Shown here piece after piece: positions 17,359-25,947 of a DNA stretch of 45,982 nt; the stretch's first letter is position 1, and each line of letters begins with the position of its first letter. The notes beneath the pieces were generated by a model. The model made no database searches. It saw only the letters and a list, made by a program, of their open reading frames with translations, and was not told the origin of the DNA. This stretch comes from Lachnospiraceae bacterium (GTDB taxonomy: Bacteria; Bacillota; Clostridia; Lachnospirales; Lachnospiraceae), in assembly GCA_017456585.1 (NCBI GenBank), contig JAFTJD010000019.1, positions 1 to 45,982 of the forward strand, in the 5' to 3' direction. The position numbers and the translations under genes are program-made.

Positions 17359-17906
17359 ATCAAAAGCTCACCTTCCTTTCCAAGAATGGTACGTAGTCTG
17401 TCTTTTGATCTGTATAAGAGATTATCAATCTGTTTGGTAGTCTTTCGCATGATTTCTGCCACTTCCTTGTACGACAACTCTTCAAAATAGACAAGATGTA
17501 TGGCAACTCTCATATCCTTAGGAAGCTCAGACAGCGCATTATTAATCACTCTTTTACGCTCATCCTGAAGCAGGGTATCTTCCACCTCATAATCATCCGT
17601 AAGTTCATCAGCCACTTCGTCATATTCAACCAACCTAAACTTATTATGACGCCTTATGTAATCAATCGCTCTGCTTCTTCCAACCATGAATAAATATGTC
17701 TTTAGCGAGGTTTTAAAATTATAGCGATTCCTATATACTATAAGCTCCATAAATACGTCAATGGCAATATCCTCAGCTGCATCAATATCATGTACATAGC
17801 GATTAATAAAAAAAGTAAGGCTATTACGATATTCTCTTATAATATCATCAAAAGCACTTTCATCCCCTTCAAGAAAACGGCGGTAGCTACTTGCACCGTT
17901 ATCCAT
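17355..17906 (-). CDS. ECF-type RNA polymerase sigma factor
   Basis: It has 183 residues with the two ECF domains. Sigma-2 (about residues 20-90) contains DAAEDIAIDVFMELIVYR and the -10 binding helix region LKTYLFMVGRSRAIDYIRRH. Sigma-4 (about residues 125-175) contains LPKDMRVAIHLVYFEELSYK and a helix-turn-helix EVAEIMRKTTKQIDNLLYRS. An acidic linker joins them. GGAGG precedes ATG 17906. The next gene overlaps by four bases and encodes the probable anti-sigma partner. A TATAAT at 17949-17954 could be its promoter, but no good -35 matches it, and autoregulation by an ECF-type promoter could not be confirmed. Confidence 0.93.
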   Translation of the reverse strand: MDNGASSYRRFLEGDESAFDDIIREYRNSLTFFINRYVHDIDAAEDIAIDVFMELIVYRNRYNFKTSLKTYLFMVGRSRAIDYIRRHNKFRLVEYDEVADELTDDYEVEDTLLQDERKRVINNALSELPKDMRVAIHLVYFEELSYKEVAEIMRKTTKQIDNLLYRSKDRLRTILGKEGELLI

Positions 17907-17979
17907 ATGACCTCCATATTTTTTCTTATTAAATTGTGCTTTACACTTATTATACGATCATTTTAGCATATTTCCTTAT

Positions 17980-18022
17980 AAAAATACCGCCTTAAGTGCA
18001 TTTTTTTTGCTCTCAGGCGGTA
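17980..18022 (-). terminator. Terminator downstream of the permease
   Basis: The stem TACCGCCT pairs perfectly with AGGCGGTA (17985-17992 with 18015-18022) and is followed on the minus strand by five T residues. It forms the outermost of three related hairpins, the other two being in the 63-bp repeat. Confidence 0.75.
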
Positions 18023-18152
18023 ATTTCACCGTGATTATTCTACTTTTTACCGCCTGGCTACTTCTTTCTCCGGCTCTAAGCGGTAATTTCGCCGTGGCCA
18101 TTCTACTTTTTACCGCCTGGCTACTTCTTTCTCCGGCTCTAAGCGGTAATTT
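18017..18152 (-). repeat. 63-bp tandem repeat with hairpin-forming ends, two units plus a partial third
   Basis: Units begin at 18017 and 18080, with a ten-base partial copy (GCGGTAATTT) at 18143 that abuts the permease stop codon. The copies are near-identical apart from changes in a short middle segment. Each unit carries TACCGC and GCGGTA at opposite ends of a stem. The period is 21 codons, so one frame stays open through it, but nothing supports translation. A second locus at 40865-41030 has the same period. Confidence 0.85.
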
Positions 18153-19263
18153 AGAAAAATAACGCACAGACCACAACAAGAACAACAAGAAATCCAAGGT
18201 TAAGCAGTGAAAACTTGCCAAGGTATGCTCCTGTCTTCTTTGGATAATGCTTCTGAAACTCTCTAAGTGTTATGAGACTTGCAAGCGATGAGATAATCGA
18301 ACCAACACCACCGATATTAACACCTATCAGGAGTTCATGGTAATTATCCGTAAACTGTGATAAGAGAATTGCCGTCGGCACATTACTTATAACCTGACAC
18401 GAAAGCACAGAAAAGATAAGGGTACTCTTCTCAAGGAGCATAGAAAACAAGTCCCTAACCACATCAATTCTTGCCATATTGCCGGCAAAAATAAAGAATG
18501 CAACGAACGTAAATAACAATGGATAATCAACCATCTTAAGTGCTTTTCTGTCAACAAAAATAAGCACTGCAGGGATAACAAATCCAATCGGATACGGTAT
18601 ACCTCTAAATACAATAGCGATAGCCAGAGCGAACAATATAAGATAAAACGCACATCTTCCCTTATCAAGCTTTATCGGTTCATCTTCTATTCCAAAAGGC
18701 TCCGGCTTTACTGCTATAAGACATATTATCGTAATCAACAATACTGAAACGATAAATGGTCCTACCATAATTCCCATAAACTCAAGATTATCAATCTCAT
18801 ACTTAGTGTAGAGATACAAGTTCTGCGGATTACCGAACGGCGTAAGCATACCTCCAAGATTAGCCGCAATATTCTGCATTATAAAACAAAAAGCCATGTA
18901 TTTCTCTTTATTAGTGCTTGATAACACAAAATATCCAAGCGGTAAAAATGTAAGAAGCGCCATATCATTAGCTATAAGCATGGAACCTATAAATGTAATA
19001 TATACAAGTGCAAGTATTCCGCTTCTGGTATTCTTAAACATCTGTACAATCTTTTGTGCCAATATTCTAAAGAAATTAATATTCTTAAGTGCACATACTA
19101 CCGCAAGTACACAGAAAAGGCATGTAAGTGTCTTAAAATCAAAATATGTAAGGTACTCCTTATCCGGCGGAATTATAAACGATGTTATAATTGCGCACGC
19201 TATAGCTATTAATAACACAATATTCTTCTTCGCAAATTCAATAATCCTGTCCATAAAAAACAT
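18151..19263 (-). CDS. SLC13/ArsB-CitM-type anion permease
   Basis: It has 370 residues and about ten membrane helices, with the Asn/Gly/Pro-rich motif NIAANLGGMLTPFGNPQN. A second re-entrant-type motif is NVPTAILLSQF. Both are typical of the ion-transporter superfamily (ArsB, NhaD, CitM, SLC13) that moves di- and tricarboxylates, sulfate, arsenite or sodium. Substrate cannot be told from sequence. Start chosen at ATG 19263 because AAGGCGG lies just before it. The upstream in-frame ATG 19296 would be only about five bases from the predicted transcription start and lacks a ribosome site. At 370 residues it is short compared with typical 420-480 residue members. The gene stands alone between its own promoter and terminator. 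Confidence 0.85.
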   Translation of the reverse strand: MFFMDRIIEFAKKNIVLLIAIACAIITSFIIPPDKEYLTYFDFKTLTCLFCVLAVVCALKNINFFRILAQKIVQMFKNTRSGILALVYITFIGSMLIANDMALLTFLPLGYFVLSSTNKEKYMAFCFIMQNIAANLGGMLTPFGNPQNLYLYTKYEIDNLEFMGIMVGPFIVSVLLITIICLIAVKPEPFGIEDEPIKLDKGRCAFYLILFALAIAIVFRGIPYPIGFVIPAVLIFVDRKALKMVDYPLLFTFVAFFIFAGNMARIDVVRDLFSMLLEKSTLIFSVLSCQVISNVPTAILLSQFTDNYHELLIGVNIGGVGSIISSLASLITLREFQKHYPKKTGAYLGKFSLLNLGFLVVLVVVCALFF

Positions 19264-19307
19264 TAACCGCCTTCTATAATCAAAATCAGTATTCAAACCA
19301 ATTTTGA

Positions 19308-19336
19308 ATTATAGCAAAGCGGTTAATTCATGTCAA
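19308..19336 (-). promoter_or_regulatory. Consensus promoter of the permease gene
   Basis: TTGACA, 17 bases, TATAAT on the minus strand, a perfect match. Transcription would begin near 19301, about 38 bases before ATG 19263. Confidence 0.85.
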
Positions 19337-19347
19337 TATCAAAGACT

Positions 19348-19363
19348 ATTAAGAATTCTTAAT
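19348..19363. promoter_or_regulatory. 16-bp perfect palindrome upstream of the permease promoter
   Basis: ATTAAGAATTCTTAAT lies 12 bases upstream of the -35 hexamer and 20 bases past the M16C gene stop. It could be an operator for the permease. It lacks the G/C stem needed for a terminator. No regulator is encoded alongside. Confidence 0.35.
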
Positions 19364-19382
19364 CTCTATTATCATCAACATA

Positions 19383-22310
19383 TTAAGAATCCTGCTCCAC
19401 GCTTATTATACTGTCAAACATATCTGATGCAGCAATCTTCTCATCATTACCGGCAACACAGAGTCTGGAATTGTTGAGTACTGCTTCAAACAAATCCGCA
19501 ATCTCATTAATATCCTTCGCAGTTGTAGAAAGAATCTCGTCTCTTGATTTCTGAATCATGGAAACAGTGAGTCCTGACATATAATTATCAAGTGCACGCT
19601 GTGATTCTGCTCTTGGTGTGTATGGTGTATCGAGCGCACCTATAACGCCTATGATATACTCTGTCATCTCTTCTTCGGTAGCTTCGAATTTTCTAAGATA
19701 TTCCGGAATGCCCATATATACCTTATCTGTTTCTTCAAGTCTTGGATCTCTGTAGGAAATAAATCCAACATTACCGTTTCTGGTCATCATAGTAATGATT
19801 CCGTATGCTCCACCTTTGGCACGGATATTCTGGTAAAGATAATCTGCATCCAACACATTCTTGGCAACAGGTATTATTCCACTATAATCAAAGCCCTCTC
19901 TTCTGTAATTACCAACACGACCTACATATTGAACCTGCGTAGCAAGCTTAATTCCTTCATTCTTTGACTCAAAAGAAAACTCAGGTTTCTTTTGCTCAAC
20001 CTCATCCGTAAAGAGCTTCTTCTTCAAATCAACCACACATTTATCAATTATCGCTATACCTTCATCATTACCGCAAAAATGAACGATAAGATTCTCAGGG
20101 CGAAATACCATATGTGTAAGCTCATTCATATTTCTAACGAATTCGTCCTTATTCTTCTCAAAATTCTCCGTAAACTCTTTAAGGAAACGATAATAAGTAA
20201 TATTATCAGTAACCTCCTTGTAAGCCATGTCTCTTGAAATATCAATAAGGCCTCTTATATAAACCATGGAATGAGGTGAATTATTAAAATATCTTGACAT
20301 TCCTGTTATATTCTCTTCCAAAAGTTCCATCAGACGTTTATCTGATGTCCAATCAGTATCAAACATAATCTCTTCCATCATGTCGAAAGCAAACGGAAGC
20401 TTATTATACAATGCTCTCGATTTTATAGTAATCGCCGTAGTACAGTCTGTATCTTTCACACTACTATACTTATTAAATACAACATCCGTTCCGCCCGTAT
20501 TACAAAGAATCTCATTAGCGAGCTCTACGTATCCGCGCTTGGTTGTGTCCGTTTTACCTATAAAGCAAAGCATCGGAATATATTGTACAAGTCTTTCCGG
20601 TACCATATCCGTGTTAAATAGAAGTCTGACATATCCTATACCATTAGTATGAAGATCACTGTGAAGAAGCTTAGTTCCGTCAGAGAGCTTCTTCTCGACA
20701 ACCTCTGTTGTATGTGTCTTAGGGTCAATATCTTCTCTGAGAAGTCTCGGAAGTGTCTCCAACGCCTCAGGGGTATCCTCTTCATCCTGATATGCCTTAA
20801 GAGCCTTTGTTTCTTCAACAAGTTTATCCTTCTCGGCATCTGAAAGCTTATTCTGGTATGCAAGAAGCTTATCCTTTATAGCTTTCTCCTGTTTATTAAT
20901 AAGTCCCTTTTCCGGTGCAACCGTAAGCACAACAGCATGCTTGTTGTTAATCAAATATTTCTCAATTAACTTCTCATAATAGTCAGTATTAATTAATTCC
21001 CTAAGCTCTGCAAAAACATCATTCATCTTATAATAGTCGAATATCATATCGTCATCATAGAGCCAGCTCTGCATCATACCGATACAGATAAGAAGTCCTC
21101 CCGGCCAACGTCCGAAATCCTGCTCACGATAGCTAAACTCCATATTATGAAGTCCTGCTTCAAGAGTCTTCTTATTAAGACCTTCTGAAACAATCTTCTT
21201 CAAAGTATCCATTACTATTTTTACAAATTCGTCCTTACGGTCTTCATTTGTATTATTAGCCACAACACTAAAGAAGCCCTGTCTCATGCTGTCAACAGAA
21301 CCATATACAAGCTTACCTATACCCGCATCATACAATGCCTTCTCAAGAGGCGAGCCCGGTGCTTCAACAAGTGCATATGACACAAGCTTAAGCGCATAGC
21401 TAAGCTTTACATTTGTACTAAAATCATCGATTGCTGCAACATAACAAAGATTGGTCTTATCCGCTTCATCCTCGTTCTCCATTATAGAGTATGTGCATCT
21501 TTTCTCTCTTATTTCCGCAAAAGGCTCCTGCCAAAGCGGCATAGTATCACTTATATCCTCTAGTGCATCAAATTTACAAAGGTATTCCTTATCTATCCAG
21601 AGAAGTCTCTCCTCCATATTCGCATTACCATACAGATAAATATAGCTGTTAGTCGGATGATAAAGTCTCTTATAGCTTTCCACAAACTGTTCATATGATA
21701 GTTCAGGAATAGCCTCGACCTTACCGCCGGATTCATTAGCATAATCCGTATCCGGGAAAATAGATGCCATAATCTCTTTATAAGTAATTCTGTCTACTGA
21801 TGAATGTGCACCCTTCATCTCATTGTACACAACACCATTATACTGAAGCTCACTATCTGCTGAATCGAGCTGATAATGCCAGCCCTCCTGCTTAAATGCC
21901 CTGTCATCCTTAATTACATTAGGTGCAAACACAGCATCCATATATACACCCATAAGATTCTTAAAATCCTTATCATTACAGCTTGCAACAGGATACATAG
22001 TCTTATCCGGGTATGTTGTTGCATTAAGATAAGTATTAAGTGACGAATTAACAAGCTTGTTAAATGGGTCTTTAAGCGGATATCTCTCTGACCCCATAAG
22101 TACTGTATGCTCAATTATATGAGCCACACCTGTATCATCCTTAGGCGGAGTTCTGAAGCTTACACAGAATACCTTGTTTCTGTCATCATTCTCAAGTACG
22201 GCAATTCTTGCACCTGATTTCTTATGCTTCAAATAATATCCGACAGAATATATCTCCGGAAGCTCCTCCTTTTTGATTAATTCATACATTGATAATTTAG
22301 TTAAATCCAT
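19383..22310 (-). CDS. M16C-family zinc metallopeptidase (presequence-protease/insulinase type)
   Basis: It has 975 residues. The inverted zinc motif HxxEH is seen as HIIEH at residues 64-68 (GVAHIIEHTVLMGSERYPLK), with the downstream NEMKGAHSS segment typical of the family. Length matches PreP/falcilysin-like M16C enzymes, which fold as two halves enclosing a chamber and degrade unfolded peptides. It probably acts in the cytosol, since no signal peptide is visible. ATG 22310 is preceded by GGAGG at five bases. A TTG four codons earlier overlaps that site and is unlikely. The gene lies 23 bases after the YhaN-like gene in the same direction and may be co-transcribed with it. Confidence 0.93.
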   Translation of the reverse strand: MDLTKLSMYELIKKEELPEIYSVGYYLKHKKSGARIAVLENDDRNKVFCVSFRTPPKDDTGVAHIIEHTVLMGSERYPLKDPFNKLVNSSLNTYLNATTYPDKTMYPVASCNDKDFKNLMGVYMDAVFAPNVIKDDRAFKQEGWHYQLDSADSELQYNGVVYNEMKGAHSSVDRITYKEIMASIFPDTDYANESGGKVEAIPELSYEQFVESYKRLYHPTNSYIYLYGNANMEERLLWIDKEYLCKFDALEDISDTMPLWQEPFAEIREKRCTYSIMENEDEADKTNLCYVAAIDDFSTNVKLSYALKLVSYALVEAPGSPLEKALYDAGIGKLVYGSVDSMRQGFFSVVANNTNEDRKDEFVKIVMDTLKKIVSEGLNKKTLEAGLHNMEFSYREQDFGRWPGGLLICIGMMQSWLYDDDMIFDYYKMNDVFAELRELINTDYYEKLIEKYLINNKHAVVLTVAPEKGLINKQEKAIKDKLLAYQNKLSDAEKDKLVEETKALKAYQDEEDTPEALETLPRLLREDIDPKTHTTEVVEKKLSDGTKLLHSDLHTNGIGYVRLLFNTDMVPERLVQYIPMLCFIGKTDTTKRGYVELANEILCNTGGTDVVFNKYSSVKDTDCTTAITIKSRALYNKLPFAFDMMEEIMFDTDWTSDKRLMELLEENITGMSRYFNNSPHSMVYIRGLIDISRDMAYKEVTDNITYYRFLKEFTENFEKNKDEFVRNMNELTHMVFRPENLIVHFCGNDEGIAIIDKCVVDLKKKLFTDEVEQKKPEFSFESKNEGIKLATQVQYVGRVGNYRREGFDYSGIIPVAKNVLDADYLYQNIRAKGGAYGIITMMTRNGNVGFISYRDPRLEETDKVYMGIPEYLRKFEATEEEMTEYIIGVIGALDTPYTPRAESQRALDNYMSGLTVSMIQKSRDEILSTTAKDINEIADLFEAVLNNSRLCVAGNDEKIAASDMFDSIISVEQDS

Positions 22311-22333
22311 ATTTTCCTCCAAACGTTATATTC

Positions 22334-24685
22334 TTAAGCTCTGCTCTCATGGCACACAGTATAGATAATCTGCCTGTCATGTGCTATCACTTCTATTGCT
22401 TCTCTGACTTTATTAAGCTTCTTATCGTCAAAATTGACAAACGGATCATCAAGTACAATAAAAGGCTGTTCATCCACAAACATGGCATCGACTAAAGCAA
22501 GTCTAACACATATATCAAGTAAATCTCCGTAACCTGTACTAAAATACTTGCTTTCCCAGTCTTTACCATTCTTCTCCATCCTTGTATTCAAATCAAGACC
22601 AAGCTTAATTTTATCTGTAAGTTCAAAGATATTTACGTATTTTTCAAAAGCCGCTTTCATGCCTGCCATATATCTGGTAGAAAGGTTCTCTTTAGCAACT
22701 GCAAGCGAATCCCTGGTAATGGTATATATTCTGTGCTTTTCTTCAAGTATCAGCAGTTCTTCCTTTAATCTGCCAATCTCGCTCTCGTATTCCTGCTTTC
22801 TGTCTACCTCTATACTTATATCTTCAATAGTCTTCTCGGTTCGACTGATGTACTCTGTCAGTTTCTGAAGTTCATGCTGCCAATATCTTCGCTTCTCCTG
22901 CAGGGTAACTATATCTGTCTCTCCGATTTTCTCTTCCGGAACACTTAATATATCCTGTCTGTTTCGTAAGGTATTTATCTCATTCTCATATTCATCAAAT
23001 TCAACCTTAAGCTTAGAATAATTATTTCTGACAAGTCTATAATCCCTAAGATTGTCTCTTATACACTGAAGCTTCTCATAATATGACTCACAGCAGTTAC
23101 ATCCGCTATAATCATAATTAGCCAGGAATTCATTAAGCCGGCTTTCACAATGAGTAAGCTTTCCCATGTAGTTATGATAATTATTATATTTCATCACGTT
23201 ATCACGTATCTGTGATAAATCCTTAATAACATTCCCTGTAGGTGCATCAAGCTTAGAATTAATATAAGTATTATACTCACTTTCAAGAGCAGCTTTTCTA
23301 TCACGCAGTTGTGAAATACAGCGTTCTTTTTCTTTAATCAAATTCCTATATTCTTCATCACGCCTTATTATGCCCTCTTGCATGCTTTTTATCGCGGTCT
23401 TCTTCTGATTAGAAGCTGATAAGCACGGAATAATGGATGCTAGTGCCAAAAGTATTCCGAGAAAAATAAAAACAACCCCGAAGCCTGTGATACTTCTAAT
23501 CAAGTCAACTACTCCAAAACCTGCAATTCCAACAGCCATAACGATGAGTACCGTATACAACAATGAACTATGTCCTTTTGACGAATTCAGTGTATTGTCG
23601 GATTCCTCGTCCTTCGCTTTCACTGCCTCGTATTCCTTGGCTACAGCCTCACACGCTGCCAGTTCAGACTTTATCTCAATCGCAAGCTCTGATGCCTCAT
23701 TATAGAGCCCGATACTTCTCTCAATTGCCTTCTCTTCGTCCTCATTATACTCTTTAATGTCATTAAGATTACCAAGCGCCTGTATACTGTTATTTAACGC
23801 CGCTACCTCTGAAGAAATATTGTTATAGCTTACAATCTCGTCCTCATCAGGCATATATTTACCAAAAAACTTCTCAAGTTTTTCTAAATCTTTCTTAGCT
23901 TCATTAACCTTATTCTTAAGAACTGTATATTGTTTTTGCTTATTATATAATTCGATGCCTGCCATTCTATCATCAATAGCGTTAATGTTAGTCTCATATT
24001 CCTGCTTCTTTAACAGATATTCCGCTATATTATTCTGATACAGTTCTATCTGTTGGGATTTACTATCACAAATATTACAGGCTTCCTCAAGTTCCTTAAT
24101 CCTCTCACTCTTCTTCTGTATCTCACCTGCTCCGCCTCGTTTGTTAAGTGCTTTAATCACCTTATCAAGGCTGTCATATGCATTATCGAAGTTACCTATG
24201 TCATCCGCATTCTCAATCAGATTATTGAGCTTGGCATTGATACTGTCAGTAATAGATGACCTCTTATCTCCCGATATATATACACTTCGTTCATAAGAAT
24301 CCATATCTATTCCGAAGATTTCTTCACCTAGCTTCTCACTGTATGCATCAGAAGGCTTGCCTGTACGCATATCAACAAGCTCAAATTCATCCTGCACATC
24401 TTTTTTACCAAAGAATCTTGTGACTTTATATTCCGTACCATCGACTTCAAATATAATATATCCGCCGAATCTTCCGCCCTGCCACGGTTCATACTTCTTA
24501 CGGTCGTAGAATTCCTTGGCATTCGGTCTGTAAATCATTCCATAGAGCATCGCCTTAATAAATGCCATAAGCGTAGTCTTTCCCCAGCCATTATCTTCTT
24601 TAATGACATTAAGCCCCTGCTTAAACTCTATATTAAATTCATGAAGCTTTCCAAAGTTCTCTATATAACAGCTTTTTATGTACAT
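22334..24685 (-). CDS. YhaN/SbcC-like AAA ATPase with internal membrane helices
   Basis: It has 783 residues organised like SMC/Rad50-type ATPases. The N-terminal head has Walker A (EDNGWGKTTLMAFIKAMLYG, about residues 31-50), then long coiled coils. The C-terminal head has a signature-like STGYGDLLDICVRLALVD and Walker B PFIVLDDPFVNFDDKKL. Between the coiled coils, at about residues 375-435, two hydrophobic helices occur (LLYTVLIVMAVGIAGFGVVDL and FGVVFIFLGILLALASIIP). A membrane hairpin replaces the zinc hook expected at the tip of Rad50/SbcC. It follows the SbcD/YhaO-like nuclease gene by 13 bases, the usual pairing for a DNA-end processing or repair complex. Confidence 0.88.
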   Translation of the reverse strand: MYIKSCYIENFGKLHEFNIEFKQGLNVIKEDNGWGKTTLMAFIKAMLYGMIYRPNAKEFYDRKKYEPWQGGRFGGYIIFEVDGTEYKVTRFFGKKDVQDEFELVDMRTGKPSDAYSEKLGEEIFGIDMDSYERSVYISGDKRSSITDSINAKLNNLIENADDIGNFDNAYDSLDKVIKALNKRGGAGEIQKKSERIKELEEACNICDSKSQQIELYQNNIAEYLLKKQEYETNINAIDDRMAGIELYNKQKQYTVLKNKVNEAKKDLEKLEKFFGKYMPDEDEIVSYNNISSEVAALNNSIQALGNLNDIKEYNEDEEKAIERSIGLYNEASELAIEIKSELAACEAVAKEYEAVKAKDEESDNTLNSSKGHSSLLYTVLIVMAVGIAGFGVVDLIRSITGFGVVFIFLGILLALASIIPCLSASNQKKTAIKSMQEGIIRRDEEYRNLIKEKERCISQLRDRKAALESEYNTYINSKLDAPTGNVIKDLSQIRDNVMKYNNYHNYMGKLTHCESRLNEFLANYDYSGCNCCESYYEKLQCIRDNLRDYRLVRNNYSKLKVEFDEYENEINTLRNRQDILSVPEEKIGETDIVTLQEKRRYWQHELQKLTEYISRTEKTIEDISIEVDRKQEYESEIGRLKEELLILEEKHRIYTITRDSLAVAKENLSTRYMAGMKAAFEKYVNIFELTDKIKLGLDLNTRMEKNGKDWESKYFSTGYGDLLDICVRLALVDAMFVDEQPFIVLDDPFVNFDDKKLNKVREAIEVIAHDRQIIYTVCHESRA

Positions 24686-24698
24686 AATGCACCCTCAC

Positions 24699-25787
24699 TT
24701 ATATTTCTCTTCCTGCAAGCGCTCTTATTCCCGTAAGTATAACCTTACTTTTCTCCTCCTCGCTTATATCAAGCTTCTCTATATATCTTATAAACTCACC
24801 TTTAAGTGATATATCGTTTCTATATGACATATAGTCAATCTTAAGCTTAGTATGGTTATACATCTTGACAAAATAATATTTATCTTCAATAAACTGTAGC
24901 TGATATGCTATATCAACATTCAATTCTTCACCAATCTCTCCTACAAGTACAATCTTAAGAAGATCCTTTGGCTTAACTACATCGTGAATCTTGGCTTCTA
25001 TTGCATCGCGTATGTCTTTCTCAGAAGTGCACTCACTTATATCTACCGATACCTCATGAAAAATTCTCTTTGACAACGGTACAAATCTGCTCTCAATACC
25101 ATTCTCACCAATATCAAGAAGCACGCACCCCTTCTCGCCACATTCGTCAAAGCCTCTTCCTTCAAGACAACCGCTGTAACAATATACGCCTCTGTTATCA
25201 AGTCTTTCGCACTTATACTCATGAATATGTCCCAGTGCAAGATAATCTATATATTTGTTCTGTAAATCCTTAATTGCTATGAGTTCTCCATCATTTTTGG
25301 CTTTATAGTGTGATTCTTGTCCGTGCAAAACCACAAGATTAATGTCCTCTTCTTTAAGCACAAGCTTATCATATATATTAGTTCCTTTATTCTTTGGTGA
25401 AAAAACCATTCCGGTTATGAGTACATTCCCATATCTGAATGCTTCCCATTTATCATCATCAAAAAGCTTAAGATTATCAGGCTTATTCTCAAGGCTCCCA
25501 AAGAAATCAGACTTATCATGATTACCTCTAAGATAGATAAAATCAATATCTCCATTGCTCTCTATAGTCTCAAGTACCCTATTCTTAATTCTCTTCTGTT
25601 CATAATCAGCCGTATCAAAAAGATCACCTGCTATAATGATAACACCAACACCTTCTTCATGCGCCAAATCAATCATGCGAAGAAAGGTTGCAAACAGCTC
25701 CTGCTTGCGCTCCGCAGCCTGTTCTTTATTTAGATTAGTCTCCATTTTGGAATCAAGATGCAAATCTGCACAGTGTATTATCTTCAT
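24699..25787 (-). CDS. SbcD/YhaO-like metallophosphoesterase (DNA exonuclease subunit)
   Basis: It has 362 residues. The calcineurin-type phosphoesterase motifs are all present: HCADLHLDS at the N-terminus, GDLFDT, RGNHD, and GHIHEYK. These ligate the two catalytic metal ions in Mre11/SbcD/YhaO nucleases. The C-terminal 130 residues form the capping domain that contacts the ATPase. It is the first gene of an operon with the YhaN-like ATPase (13-base gap) and possibly the M16C peptidase. GGAGTG precedes ATG 25787 and a good promoter lies at 25821-25849. Confidence 0.92.
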   Translation of the reverse strand: MKIIHCADLHLDSKMETNLNKEQAAERKQELFATFLRMIDLAHEEGVGVIIIAGDLFDTADYEQKRIKNRVLETIESNGDIDFIYLRGNHDKSDFFGSLENKPDNLKLFDDDKWEAFRYGNVLITGMVFSPKNKGTNIYDKLVLKEEDINLVVLHGQESHYKAKNDGELIAIKDLQNKYIDYLALGHIHEYKCERLDNRGVYCYSGCLEGRGFDECGEKGCVLLDIGENGIESRFVPLSKRIFHEVSVDISECTSEKDIRDAIEAKIHDVVKPKDLLKIVLVGEIGEELNVDIAYQLQFIEDKYYFVKMYNHTKLKIDYMSYRNDISLKGEFIRYIEKLDISEEEKSKVILTGIRALAGREI

Positions 25788-25820
25788 ACCATGTCACTCC
25801 TTAACAAACCAATTATATAA

Positions 25821-25849
25821 ATTTTAACATAGCAAAAAATGCAATTCAA
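25821..25849 (-). promoter_or_regulatory. Promoter of the yhaO-yhaN-like operon
   Basis: TTGAAT, 17 bases, TAAAAT on the minus strand. Spacing is ideal, with four of six and five of six matches. It lies between the terminator of the glycoside operon and the nuclease gene. Confidence 0.6.
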
Positions 25850-25900
25850 CCTTAATCTAATGAAGATAAATGGATATTATTTACCAGACATTTTTTTGTA

Positions 25901-25937
25901 CAAAAACAGCATGCGCTATTGCCTTAGAGCATGCTGT
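25901..25937 (-). terminator. Intrinsic terminator of the glycoside operon
   Basis: The nine-base stem ACAGCATGC pairs with GCATGCTGT around a 14-base loop, then a T-run on the minus strand. It lies ten bases after the GH36 gene stop. Confidence 0.85.
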
Positions 25938-25947
25938 TCTCATCTGC

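Noticed and set aside
18017..18152. CRISPR array
   Set aside because: Copies are directly adjacent with no unique spacers and only two to three units; no cas genes are present.
17976..18221. Minus-strand frame with repeated KLPLRAGERSSQAVKSR segments
   Set aside because: It is generated by the 63-bp tandem repeat whose period is a multiple of three, and it overlaps the permease gene and terminator.
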